Of a DNA stretch of 62,643 nucleotides, positions 8,967 to 17,686 are shown piece after piece. The stretch comes from Caldilineaceae bacterium SB0664_bin_27. Lineage in GTDB: Bacteria > Chloroflexota > Anaerolineae > Caldilineales > Caldilineaceae. The notes under the pieces are model-generated. The model ran no database searches and was not told where the DNA came from. It saw nothing but the letters and a program-made list of their open reading frames with translations. A program made the position numbers and the translations under genes. The stretch is taken from the NCBI GenBank assembly GCA_009838625.1, contig VXRG01000078.1, forward strand, positions 1-62,643. Direction: 5' to 3'. Each line of letters opens with the position of its first letter. Position 1 is the stretch's first letter.

Positions 8967-9272
8967 TCAGTCGGTCTCCGAATTCAACGTGTAGGTGGGA
9001 ATGTAGTCGCTCTTGATGTTGTGCAAATGGACATGCTCGCCGGCGCGAATGTCGCGTGCTGCCGAGCCAATTGGTGCGCCGTACTTGACGATCTTTTCGC
9101 CTGCGGCGATATCTCGGGCGGCTATTTTGTGTCCCAGCTCGAGCGAATTCTCAACAACGACGGTCTGCTCGCCAAGCTTGAGACTGTCCCCGGCGTTCAA
9201 GCCGCGCAGCAGGACGTAGACGTTGTCCTCGTCCGAAATACGGAGCAGGAGACCGCTCTGTTTGTCAGGCAT
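8967..9272 (-). CDS. UxaA/SuyA-type lyase, small SAF-domain subunit
   Basis: This is a 101-residue SAF-domain protein matching the N-terminal domain of UxaA/GarD or the free small subunit SuyA. Visible pieces are HKIAARDIAAGEKIVKYG, an alanine/glycine-rich turn, and the closing HVHLHNIKS segment typical of the family. It lies directly upstream of the large subunit on the same strand with a 20-bp gap, so it would be co-translated. In E. coli UxaA the two domains are one polypeptide; here they are split as in SuyAB and several Chloroflexota and Alphaproteobacteria. The ribosome site is weak. Confidence 0.83.
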   Translation of the reverse strand: MPDKQSGLLLRISDEDNVYVLLRGLNAGDSLKLGEQTVVVENSLELGHKIAARDIAAGEKIVKYGAPIGSAARDIRAGEHVHLHNIKSDYIPTYTLNSETD

Positions 9273-9492
9273 GGGCTACTCTACTGTATGCAAGCGTGCG
9301 GCGACGCAGATGTCGAAAGGGCCGGGACAGTGAAGGCGCCAAATCCGAATCCTCGGCTGCAACCACCACGTTTGCCAATCGTTGAGCGGTCAGTCCAAGC
9401 CGCGAAGTTCTCATGAAATCACTTTATCATAGCCCAAAACCGGACAAAGATACAGAAAGGGCATGCTGAGCAATGCGGCCAAGGTCAGTGGA

Positions 9493-9512
9493 TAGTGGGT
9501 AGTGGGTAGTGG
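9493..9512. repeat. short tandem repeat of TAGTGGG
   Basis: Nearly three head-to-tail copies of the 7-mer TAGTGGG lie in the short intergenic gap between the lyase pair and the MFS gene. It is a minor simple repeat with no evident function. Confidence 0.6.
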
Positions 9513-9541
9513 ACATTTACTGCTCTTTCGCTGGGCGGGAT

Positions 9542-10795
9542 TTACGGTTGCGTCGAGGCGATCCTTGGGGGGCGGGAGATTGCTACTAGGAAGCCGGCGA
9601 GGAGATAGATGCAGATGATGCCGAGAAAACCGAGCTGGTAGCTTCCTTGCAGATCATAGGCCACGCCGACGAGGACAGGCGCGACTGTGGGGCCGATAAC
9701 GCTGAGCGGCTGGGCGACGCCGCGGACAGCACCGATATGGGCGCGGCCGAAGTAACTTACCCAGAGAGACTCGCTTACGGGAATTGTCCCTCCGAAGCCG
9801 AAGCCGTAAAGGAAGAAGCCGGCGAACAGGAATACAGGGTCAGCGGCGGCGGCGGCAAGCAGCATCAGTCCGACGCCTGTGCCTCCGAGGGAGAAAGCGG
9901 CAACGGCAAGCCTGCGAGGAGGAAAGCGCTGAAGGCAGTATCCCCAAACGGCCTTGGAGAGCAGGTTGCCGAGTCCGTTCACGGCAAGGGCGAGGGCGGC
10001 CATCCTGCGGGTAAAGGAGGCGTCGGTGGCGAAGGGAACCGCGTGGGCCAGCACAGAAGCGAGGGCGGCCTGGTTCATGCTGTAGCCGAGGAGGAGCAGC
10101 CAGAAGCCGGAGGTACGCAGAGCCTGACGGCCAGTGTAGGAGCGCGGTTCCTCTGCGCGTGGAGAGGCGTCGCCTTGCGCGCCTGGAGCAGGTTCGCCGT
10201 CGGGGCGCAGGCCGGCGTCTTCCGGGGTGCGCCGCATGATGAGGGCGATGGGGGCGACAACGGCGAGGACGAAAAGGGCCTGGACCAAGTAGCCACTGCG
10301 CCAGCCCAGCGAGTCGACGACGAGGGTCATCGCAAAGGGGGCGATCAGCCCGCCGAAAGAGATGCCGCTGGAGCCGATGGCGAGCGCCCAGCCTCTGCGG
10401 CGGATGAACCACTTGTTGATGGTGGTGTTTACGACCAGCGGTCCGAACAGCGTCCAGCCGATGAAGCCGGCACAGAGGTGGAGTGTCCAGAAGAGCCACA
10501 AGTTGGATTGCCTGCACAGGCTCCAGAGACAAATTGCCGAGACGAGCGCACCGGCGAAAACCGGCAGGCGCGGACCGCGCTGGTCTACGACGCGACCGAC
10601 AATTGCACCGGAGAGGGCGCCGGCAAGTACGCCCAGCGATGAGCCCAAGGTAAACTGCCAGACCTGCCAGCCCAGTTCCTCGACGACAGGGCGCAGGAAG
10701 ACACTTACTGTGGACTGGCTTACGCCGAGAAATACGAATTGAAGGAGGACTGCGGCGGCGACGATCCACCAGCCGTAGAAGAAGCGGGGACTCAA
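9542..10795 (-). CDS. MFS transporter, monocarboxylate / oxalate-formate antiporter-like
   Basis: This is a 417-residue MFS protein with about 12 hydrophobic segments. It begins with FFYGWWIVAAA, a start typical of the oxalate/formate antiporter and monocarboxylate porter-like MFS group, and has a motif-A-like loop (VGRVVDQRGPRLPV) between TM2 and TM3. It likely carries an organic acid across the cytoplasmic membrane. Translation appears to begin at a TTG (10793-10795) with a poor ribosome site. The gene follows the Gfo/Idh/MocA dehydrogenase by 45 bp on the same strand, so the two may serve one carbohydrate- or acid-uptake pathway. The substrate is not determinable. Confidence 0.85.
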   Translation of the reverse strand: MSPRFFYGWWIVAAAVLLQFVFLGVSQSTVSVFLRPVVEELGWQVWQFTLGSSLGVLAGALSGAIVGRVVDQRGPRLPVFAGALVSAICLWSLCRQSNLWLFWTLHLCAGFIGWTLFGPLVVNTTINKWFIRRRGWALAIGSSGISFGGLIAPFAMTLVVDSLGWRSGYLVQALFVLAVVAPIALIMRRTPEDAGLRPDGEPAPGAQGDASPRAEEPRSYTGRQALRTSGFWLLLLGYSMNQAALASVLAHAVPFATDASFTRRMAALALAVNGLGNLLSKAVWGYCLQRFPPRRLAVAAFSLGGTGVGLMLLAAAAADPVFLFAGFFLYGFGFGGTIPVSESLWVSYFGRAHIGAVRGVAQPLSVIGPTVAPVLVGVAYDLQGSYQLGFLGIICIYLLAGFLVAISRPPRIASTQP

Positions 10796-10840
10796 CCGAT
10801 TATCCGGGCCGGGGCGAGGTTTCTTGATAAAGGACGACGA

Positions 10841-11974
10841 TCATTCATCACCGTTTGCAGAGCTTGCCTGAAGCCGGCTGACGAGCGGGTGGCGGCGTTC
10901 CTGCAGAGGCAAAGTCGCGCGCGTGCCGGTGAAGTGGGACTCGTAAACTGCGAAGACACATTCGAGGGAAGTAAGCGCGGCGGCTCCGCCCAGTCGCGGC
11001 TGGCGGCCTTCCCGGATGGAGTCGACCATGTCGCGCACGCTCCAGATCGATTGGCGCCGCTCCCAACGCTGCTCGCCGATTCTGAAGCGTTCCGGGTCGA
11101 CCGGCACTTTTTCCCACTGGGGCGTATGGGTGGGGAAGGAGACATCAAATGGACAGTACCACAGTTCATCGGCGAACGTTTCCGGATTGGGCCTGATCAT
11201 CAGTTGGCCTTCGGAGCCGAGGATATGGGGGCCCATCATCCAGCCCTGCGTCTGCGGGCGGCGGTAGAGTTCCATGACTCCGTTTGCTCCGTTCTTGCCT
11301 TTGATATGGATCAACATCGTGTCGCCGGCGACGATGCCGTTGTCTCTGCGGTCAGTCGTGCAGAGTTGGGCGCTCGTCATTATGTCGCCGACGTCAACCT
11401 CGCGGCCCTCATATGTGATCTGGGCATGAATCCATTCGATGCCGTCCAGGAACAGGTCCATTTCGTCGAAGTAGTGGACGCCCATTTCCATGAGTTCAAA
11501 GCCGGCCGGGCGCCCCTTTCCAATCTCACGGACGGAGCGAAACTCGCCGATGCGTCCGGCGTCGATCCATGCCTTGGCTTCCTGGAAGAGCGGCGTGAAT
11601 CCGAACTGGTGGCTGACGGCCAGGCGCACACCGGCTTCCTTGCAAGCGGCCACCATTTTGTCGGCGGTCTGCAGGTCGACGGAGAGGGGCTTCTCGCTGA
11701 GGACGTTGATGCCATGTTTAGCAGCGGAGATGGCGACGGGTCCGTGCAGGGGGGCGTGGGTGCAGACACTGACGACGTCGAGTTCTTCCTGCCGGAACAT
11801 CTCCTCGTAGTCGGTGTAGCGGGCGGAGACGTCGTGTTCATCGGCGCGGAGGTTGAGGGCGTCGGGGCTGATGTCGCAGAGTGCGCTGAGAGTGACCCCT
11901 TCGAGGTTGGCGTAGGCTGTGGCGTGGGCCCGGCTGATGCCGCCGCAGCCGACGATGCCGGCTCGCAGTGTCAT
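10841..11974 (-). CDS. Gfo/Idh/MocA family NAD(P)-dependent oxidoreductase
   Basis: This is a 377-residue sugar or cyclitol dehydrogenase. The N-terminal Rossmann fold starts with GIVGCGGISRAH, and the family signature SEKPLS (residues about 94-99) supplies the lysine that lines the active site. The C-terminal GFO/IDH alpha-beta domain carries GVHYFDEMDLFL, with the histidine usually involved in substrate chemistry. Family members oxidise or reduce sugars using NAD(P). The start has a good site (AAAGGAAG) 7-8 nt upstream. It is the first gene of a minus-strand pair with the MFS transporter. Confidence 0.9.
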   Translation of the reverse strand: MTLRAGIVGCGGISRAHATAYANLEGVTLSALCDISPDALNLRADEHDVSARYTDYEEMFRQEELDVVSVCTHAPLHGPVAISAAKHGINVLSEKPLSVDLQTADKMVAACKEAGVRLAVSHQFGFTPLFQEAKAWIDAGRIGEFRSVREIGKGRPAGFELMEMGVHYFDEMDLFLDGIEWIHAQITYEGREVDVGDIMTSAQLCTTDRRDNGIVAGDTMLIHIKGKNGANGVMELYRRPQTQGWMMGPHILGSEGQLMIRPNPETFADELWYCPFDVSFPTHTPQWEKVPVDPERFRIGEQRWERRQSIWSVRDMVDSIREGRQPRLGGAAALTSLECVFAVYESHFTGTRATLPLQERRHPLVSRLQASSANGDE

Positions 11975-12197
11975 TTGGCGACTTCCTTTCTCTATTGGTG
12001 AAGGAACGGAGGGGCCGCCCCAGTATAGAGGAGGATGGGTACTATTTTAACATGGCCCCGCCGCTGTCGACACCTTGCCAAATCAGACCGGTTGACACCC
12101 ATCGGGATGTGAACTATGTTCAGCATGTTCGCGCCGTTGCGTGTTGCCATTCGCATCCTGCCCCAGACAACGGGCAGGGCAGTTGACGGAGAGACCA

Positions 12198-12983
12198 ATG
12201 CAAACAGTCGACTTTGCCCGCTCTTTTCTCACCTTTCGGATTGACTACCTGAAGAAGCCAGCAGAGACCGCTTCGCATGAACCGCCTTCCTCATTGAATA
12301 ACGCCCGGATTCTCCTTGAATGTGTGTGCGAGGTAGAAGATAAGCAGAGCGGCACGGCCCAAACCTTTGTGATGGGGGCAAGTTGCAAGACTGAACGGGT
12401 CGGCGTTGCGCAGGATATCTGGATTGAACCAAATGCGGATTTTGTTCCTATTCTTTCGCGGGACGACTATTTGATTATCAAGACGTATGATGTCGCGAAT
12501 AAAGGTGTTCCGTTCTATCCTCCTTCGCGCGGCATGCAGCCGGAGCGGCAGGCGGGAAAGGTCGCTGATGCCTACGAAAGCATACGACTGGACGTTCAGC
12601 GTGTCGAGGGTCAGCTGTTGGAATCGGCAGAGGAGATCGTAGAGGCAACGCTGGATCCCAGCTGTCCGCCTCTGGTGGCAAGGACGGCTATTGAATCCGG
12701 CCGATACTCTGTCGTGTTGGAGTACCCGGTCAAGACGATGAATGCAAGCGAACGGGACTTGATTTACCAGACAGACACGGGACCGATCCTTTTTCCGGAC
12801 TTTCAGCGCGAGCCGGATGACTTCATTGAGGGTCTGGAGCTGGCTTTCGCCGCTTTCAACGGCCCGGATTGGACGGAGTTTATTGTACGAGCGCAGGTCC
12901 CGGTTGGCGAGGGCATTGACGTTTACCACTATTCGAGACCGGTCCGGCTTGAAACACGAAATCAGGTCATCCGGCTGACTTAG
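12198..12983 (+). CDS. protein of unknown function
   Basis: This 261-residue soluble protein matches no family I recognise. The ATG at 12198 is preferred over the upstream in-frame ATG at 12141 because GGAGAG lies 7-8 nt before it. The sequence is beta-rich looking (alternating hydrophobic and charged residues), with no signal peptide, membrane segment or Cys cluster. Recognisable stretches are YPPSRGMQPERQ and VYHYSRPVRLE. Its 3' end overlaps that of the convergent sulfatase by 17 bp. The protein may be cytoplasmic and tied to the neighbouring sugar/sulfatase genes, but nothing in the sequence shows that. Confidence 0.7.
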   Translation: MQTVDFARSFLTFRIDYLKKPAETASHEPPSSLNNARILLECVCEVEDKQSGTAQTFVMGASCKTERVGVAQDIWIEPNADFVPILSRDDYLIIKTYDVANKGVPFYPPSRGMQPERQAGKVADAYESIRLDVQRVEGQLLESAEEIVEATLDPSCPPLVARTAIESGRYSVVLEYPVKTMNASERDLIYQTDTGPILFPDFQREPDDFIEGLELAFAAFNGPDWTEFIVRAQVPVGEGIDVYHYSRPVRLETRNQVIRLT

Positions 12984-14370
12984 CTTCTGATGTGCTCATC
13001 CAAGGCGTGTTCCTGTCCCAGGCCGTGAGCAAGTTTTCCAGCTCGGATTCCGTCCGGACCTGTTGACCTGTGCCAACCAGATTGCGCGTCTCGTACGGGT
13101 CGGTACGCAGGTCGAAGAAAGTGGTAGTTTCTTGTTCGGCACTCCCGTTACCGCCCAGAACGCTCCGCCCCAGGAGATGAGTGGGTGTCCTGACCCCGAT
13201 CTCGCCGCCGCTGGTCTCGATGAAGCCCCAATTCTCGTCCAGCTGATTGCGCTCACCCGTCAACACAGGTGAAAGGTTCCGTCCCTGTGCGTGCTCAGGT
13301 ATAGGGAAACCAGTGGCGTCCAGCACCGTCGGCATGATGTCGATCAGCTGGGCTACCTGGGAGCTGTTGACACCGGCATCCCAGAGCCAGGGCGCGTGGA
13401 AGATCATCGGGATTCGAATTGACTCTTCGATGAGCAGGCCTTTGTTGAATCTGTGATGGCTGCCGAGGTTGTCGCCGTGGTCGGAGGTGAAGACGACGAT
13501 TGTGTTGTCGAGCAGGCCATTTGTGCGCAGGCCTTTCATCAGTTTTCCCACCATGTCGTCGACCCAGGTGGTGAGGCCATAGTAGAGGGCAGTCAGGGTC
13601 CGCAGATCGAAGCCCTTGGGAAGGTCCAGGGTATGGGGAAGCTTCTGAGAATAGTAGAGAAAGTCCCAGAGGTAGACTTTGAACCAGTGCTCGTCATAGG
13701 CCATCTCGCCGTCAACGAATACGTTGGGCCTGAGGGGCATGTCATCCGGGTCGTACATGGTGAGGTACTCTTCGGGCGCGTCCGCCAGCGGCATATGGGG
13801 AGGCGAGATGCTGTAGTAGAGGAAGAATGGGTTGTTGCGGTCGGTGGCCAGATAGGAGAGGACGTTCTCGATTTCGTAGTCCACGCTGAAACCGTCAACG
13901 AGCTGCGGGGGCCCGCCGTTTTCGACGAAGTCCTGCCCCGTGTGGCGGTGGTTGACCCTGGGGTGGAGGGTGTAGTCGAAGCCCACGATTTCAGGAGCGG
14001 GGTGAATGTGCCACTTGCCGATCAGAGCAGTGTCGTAGCCGGCAGCCTTGAACTGTTCGGCCATGGTGGCGTCGGGCAGGTGGACGCGGTCCTGGACCGG
14101 CCACGAGGCGACTAACGGTCGTCCTTTTTCATCGGGGACTGAGGCGTTGCCGAGAGCGCCCATGCAGGTGCGGGCGTACTGGCCTGAGATGAGGGAGGAA
14201 CGCGCCGGCATACATACGGGGTCTGTCGATACAGCGTGCTCAAAGCGGACTCCGTCGCGGGCGAGGTTGTCGATGTTGGGCGTACGGATGACTGAATTGC
14301 CGTAGCATCCGACTTCGAAGGACCGCAGTTGATCGCAGATGCAGATGATGACGTTGGGGTTGTTGCGCAT
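12967..14370 (-). CDS. type I (cysteine-type) sulfatase
   Basis: This is a 467-residue arylsulfatase-family hydrolase. The C-x-P-x-R motif is CMPAR (C53 to R57), in which the cysteine is converted to the catalytic formylglycine. The preceding metal-site residues C12-D13-Q14 stand where many sulfatases have two Asp. TSDHGDNLGSH is the second conserved metal/substrate segment. It should cleave sulfate esters from sugars or aromatic compounds. I see no signal peptide, so it may act in the cytoplasm on imported substrates. A formylglycine-generating enzyme is not in the window. It overlaps the convergent unknown gene by 17 bp at its 3' end. Confidence 0.9.
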   Translation of the reverse strand: MRNNPNVIICICDQLRSFEVGCYGNSVIRTPNIDNLARDGVRFEHAVSTDPVCMPARSSLISGQYARTCMGALGNASVPDEKGRPLVASWPVQDRVHLPDATMAEQFKAAGYDTALIGKWHIHPAPEIVGFDYTLHPRVNHRHTGQDFVENGGPPQLVDGFSVDYEIENVLSYLATDRNNPFFLYYSISPPHMPLADAPEEYLTMYDPDDMPLRPNVFVDGEMAYDEHWFKVYLWDFLYYSQKLPHTLDLPKGFDLRTLTALYYGLTTWVDDMVGKLMKGLRTNGLLDNTIVVFTSDHGDNLGSHHRFNKGLLIEESIRIPMIFHAPWLWDAGVNSSQVAQLIDIMPTVLDATGFPIPEHAQGRNLSPVLTGERNQLDENWGFIETSGGEIGVRTPTHLLGRSVLGGNGSAEQETTTFFDLRTDPYETRNLVGTGQQVRTESELENLLTAWDRNTPWMSTSEAKSAG

Positions 14371-14458
14371 GATTTTTGGATTGGAGTTTTGGGGTGGAGT
14401 TATAGTGTTGTCTAGTTTTGACTACGCGAAAGTAACGCGGGACTCAGTATTTTTGATG

Positions 14459-16825
14459 TTACTGGGAGGGCGGATCGGTCTGCCTAATGTAAACGGTCTG
14501 AGCGTGCAGGGTCTGCGGCTCGAACAGCTTCGAAACGGTTACGAAGTGGATGCCACGCGCATGAAGTGCTGCGATGATAGCAGGAACAGCCTCCACAGTG
14601 GACTTGTGAATGTCGTGGGAAAGGATGATCGCTCCTACGGGGGCTTCAGCAATCCTGGCGGCAACAGTTGCGGCATCGCGGTCCTTCCAGTCCAGTGGAT
14701 CGACACTCCAGAAAATGATTGGCAGTCCGGAGGCCGCGAGAACGTTATCATTGTAGGCGCCGTAAGGAGGACGCAGGAACGGAGTCTTCTCACCGATCAC
14801 CTGTGCGATCAGGTCGTCCGTCAGTTGTAGCTGTTCACGGATCTGTGCATCCGACAGCTGTGTAAGATTGGGATGGTCCCAAGTGTGGTTTCCTATCTGA
14901 TGACCCTCCTGAAACATTCGTTGGACCGTTTCAGATTGGATGCGGACCTGAGTCCCCAGCACGAAGAAGGTTGCCTTGACGTTGTGCTCTTTGAGAGTGT
15001 CCAGCAGGCCTTCCGTATAGTACGATGGACCGTCATCGAAGGTAAGGGCCACGCAAGGGACATCATTGCAGTTGATCTCTTCCTCAGCCACCTGTTCGGC
15101 TGGGGATGCTGCCGAGGCAGAGATGCGCAGCATACGTGAGAGAGTTGGGACCCGGCCGCGAGAGGAAAGCACCGGCATAACCACCGGCGAAGAGGCCGGG
15201 GTCCAAGCGCTCGCAACGGCCAGGCCGAAGTCCGTCTTGAGGGTGGTCGCGTCTTCATCGATGCCCAGGAGCTGACGGATTTCCGATCTGAGCAGATCCG
15301 AGACATCGGCCGCGGCAAGCTCAACTTCGACAGTCCCTTCCACACCTGAGGCAACCTGGTACTTGTCGAACCTGAGCAAAACTGTAGCGCCGTCCTGAAA
15401 GACGATGAAGTCGAAGTTCTCGGCTGAAGGCTCGGTTCCTGTCTCGATTTGCCCATACTCGCTCTTGAAGAGAGATTCTTTGCGGTCGTCGTCGGCGTCG
15501 GGCTCCCGCTCGGCAATCTGGCTGCGAAGGCGTTCTGCCAACGCTTCTCTTGAGAGCTCGGAAAGGCGCTGCAAATAGCTGTCATCTGTGAAGAGATCGG
15601 AAATGGGTATCTCGGTCCCTTGATGGAGATCAAAGACATAACTGGATACGGACTCATTGCCGGAACCGCCAGTGTATGTTGAACGCGCGACTGCGAAGAA
15701 CAGCACCTGTTCATTGACGACGGTCGCATCATGGTCCTGGCGATAGTGGGTTACGAAGGAGGCCGCCTCCTTGCCCGTTTCCTTCTTGTACTCCTGGTAG
15801 GACTCTTCGATTTCGGCGGCGGTAATGCGGAACTCTTCCATGAACTGGCGGGAAACGGCCTCGATCAGGGCGTTTACCTTGTCATCGTCGGTTGTCGGAT
15901 AGGAGACGTAGAGTGTTGACCGACCGTCGTTTTCGGTCTCTTCTATTTCAATGACGCTGGCTACTTCCGTCCCCGAGACTGCCGCTTGGTCGTCGATTCC
16001 CAGCAGCTGGCGAATCTCCGGCTTCAGCAGATCGGCAATCTCGGACAGAGGCAATACAACGTCGACTACGCCTGATACACCAGCGGCAACCTGATACTTG
16101 TCAAACTTGACCAAGATGGTCCCGTTCTCTCGAAGCAGAATGTTGTCGAAGTTTTCGGCTTTAGGGAGGGTACCGCTTTGCACCCATTCAGGATCGCTGT
16201 ACAGTTCCTCCTTGGCGATACTTTCCAGCAGCGCTTCCCTTGTCAGATCCGAGAGGCGTTCAAGGTAGCTGTCATCGACAAAGAGATCGGAGATGGTCAG
16301 TTCGGCACCGGTACGGCGGTCAAAGATGTAACCGACGACGTAAGAGCTGCCGGTGCCCCCGGTATTGATTCCCCGCACAATGTCGAAGAAGATCAGGTTC
16401 TCGTTTGCGATTGAGACGTCGAAGTACTGACGGTAGTGCGTGATAAATGTAACCGGATTCGTACCTGACTCTTTTTTGTACTCCTGATAGCTCGCTTCCG
16501 TCTCAGTTGCCCTCAAACGCCACTCGTCGATGAATTCCTGCGTCACCGCTTCCATGCGGGCGTTGATGGATTCCTGTTCAGTAAATGGATAGGATACACG
16601 CAGCAGGGAACGGCCTTCATGCTCGACTTCTTCAATTGCGTGGACCCAGACATTCTCATACTTGGTGGCGTCGAAGGAGGAGGCGTGGACGAGGGGCGCA
16701 GTTGCTTCAGGCGCTGAAGGAGCCGTAGCAGTGCTCTGCTCTGGCGGTAAAGCGACTGGGTGACAAGAGGCCAAGGAGAAAGTTATGAGGACTGCCAGCG
16801 GGAGCGTCAGGTAGAGACGATTCAT
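14459..16825 (-). CDS. secreted polysaccharide deacetylase lipoprotein with duplicated DUF4163/DUF3298 region
   Basis: This is a 788-residue envelope protein. The start at 16825 is set by AAAGGAG 9 nt upstream and by the lipoprotein signal that follows (hydrophobic core, lipobox LASC). The mature protein has two tandem units of about 240 residues (about 50-295 and 300-545), each with a PdaC-like DUF4163/DUF3298 arrangement. Each starts with EGRSLLRVSYP / DGRSTLYVSYP, contains SYQEYKKE(S/T)G, and ends in EIRQLLGID. From about residue 591 to the end is a NodB deacetylase domain with TFDDGP, HTWDHP, RPPYG, DPLDW and LSHDIH, all five catalytic motifs intact. It probably removes N-acetyl groups from peptidoglycan or another envelope glycan. 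B. subtilis PdaC has a single DUF unit, so the duplication is the odd feature. Confidence 0.88.
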   Translation of the reverse strand: MNRLYLTLPLAVLITFSLASCHPVALPPEQSTATAPSAPEATAPLVHASSFDATKYENVWVHAIEEVEHEGRSLLRVSYPFTEQESINARMEAVTQEFIDEWRLRATETEASYQEYKKESGTNPVTFITHYRQYFDVSIANENLIFFDIVRGINTGGTGSSYVVGYIFDRRTGAELTISDLFVDDSYLERLSDLTREALLESIAKEELYSDPEWVQSGTLPKAENFDNILLRENGTILVKFDKYQVAAGVSGVVDVVLPLSEIADLLKPEIRQLLGIDDQAAVSGTEVASVIEIEETENDGRSTLYVSYPTTDDDKVNALIEAVSRQFMEEFRITAAEIEESYQEYKKETGKEAASFVTHYRQDHDATVVNEQVLFFAVARSTYTGGSGNESVSSYVFDLHQGTEIPISDLFTDDSYLQRLSELSREALAERLRSQIAEREPDADDDRKESLFKSEYGQIETGTEPSAENFDFIVFQDGATVLLRFDKYQVASGVEGTVEVELAAADVSDLLRSEIRQLLGIDEDATTLKTDFGLAVASAWTPASSPVVMPVLSSRGRVPTLSRMLRISASAASPAEQVAEEEINCNDVPCVALTFDDGPSYYTEGLLDTLKEHNVKATFFVLGTQVRIQSETVQRMFQEGHQIGNHTWDHPNLTQLSDAQIREQLQLTDDLIAQVIGEKTPFLRPPYGAYNDNVLAASGLPIIFWSVDPLDWKDRDAATVAARIAEAPVGAIILSHDIHKSTVEAVPAIIAALHARGIHFVTVSKLFEPQTLHAQTVYIRQTDPPSQ

Positions 16826-17233
16826 CCTGAATTCTCCTTTCAAGGCGGAGAGTACAATTGGGTCCAAGGGCCGTACAATTCCCTTCGCGGCGACATTTCG
16901 CGTGCGTTCTCCAACTATAACACAGAGAGTCTTGGAGGCGGCTCGTGGTTTTGGCCCTCCTACCTCAGCAGGTGTTGGCAAGAGAGACTGAATGAAGGTC
17001 CCGGAGATTGCCTGTCGAGTGGCAGTTCTGTCAGTGCATTTTCCGTGTTGTTGACCAATTCTACTGATATGTCAGCGGCTTGAACTCCTGCTTTACAGAG
17101 TTCGATACTCTGCTGGGACTTGGCCGAAACTCCCAATTGTGCCAAGCTTATGTCTGATTCGGCCGCGGGAGGTATTGACGCCAGGCGAGCCATCAGCGAC
17201 ACATAAGTTCATGACTAGAAAGGTGAAGTCAAT
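16826..17233. other. intergenic region, no supported gene
   Basis: This gap of 408 bp separates the divergent deacetylase and rhaM genes. A minus-strand open frame of 80 codons (16960-17202) lacks a ribosome site and any family resemblance, so I do not call it. The region must contain promoters for both flanking genes. A TATAGT hexamer on the minus strand is a possible -10 box for the deacetylase, but I could not pair it with a good -35. Confidence 0.4.
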
Positions 17234-17548
17234 ATGATGAGAAAAGCGTTTGTCATGTCGGTGAATCCCGACCAGCACAAAGAGTACGAAGTTCGCCACA
17301 CTCCTATCTGGCCCGAACTGGAGGCGGTACTGAAAGCGCACGGTGTCAGCAACTACCCCATTTTTCTGCACGCCGAAACCAATCAGCTGTTTGCGTACGC
17401 TGAAATCGAGAGCGAAGAGCAGTGGAGCAGCATCGCTGACGAGGAGGTCTGTCAGAAATGGTGGCGCTACATGGGAGATATCATGCCCTCGAATCCTGAC
17501 AACAGCCCCGTTTCGACTGACCTGCGGGAAGTATTTCACATCGACTGA
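17234..17548 (+). CDS. rhaM: L-rhamnose mutarotase
   Basis: This is a 104-residue protein closely resembling E. coli RhaM along its whole length: RKAFVM near the N-terminus, [32 protein letters not shown], and the closing [11 protein letters not shown] followed by LREVFHID. It interconverts alpha and beta anomers of L-rhamnose in the cytoplasm, supplying the form used by the isomerase. The start has GAAAGGTGA upstream. No rhamnose isomerase, kinase or aldolase is adjacent; the nearest sugar gene is the ribokinase at 18520. The identification is very firm. Confidence 0.95.
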   Translation: MMRKAFVMSVNPDQHKEYEVRHTPIWPELEAVLKAHGVSNYPIFLHAETNQLFAYAEIESEEQWSSIADEEVCQKWWRYMGDIMPSNPDNSPVSTDLREVFHID

Positions 17549-17686
17549 ACCGGTCTCGAGTTGCTTGCTCCTACGCCGCCGAATGACCTGCGACGAAGGG
17601 TCAAGAACTGCTGTCACTGTCAGCTGTTCCAGATGCAAGTGACGCAATTGTCAGGGCCGTCCGCGGCCCCAGCCGGCTCTTCGAGC

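Noticed and set aside
10739..12001. Long plus-strand frame of 420 codons
   Set aside because: It is antisense to the clear Gfo/Idh/MocA and MFS genes; its composition and lack of family features show a shadow frame.
16960..17202. Minus-strand frame of 80 codons between the deacetylase and rhaM
   Set aside because: It has a plausible helical composition but no ribosome site and no family; it could be a decayed gene, but I cannot support it.
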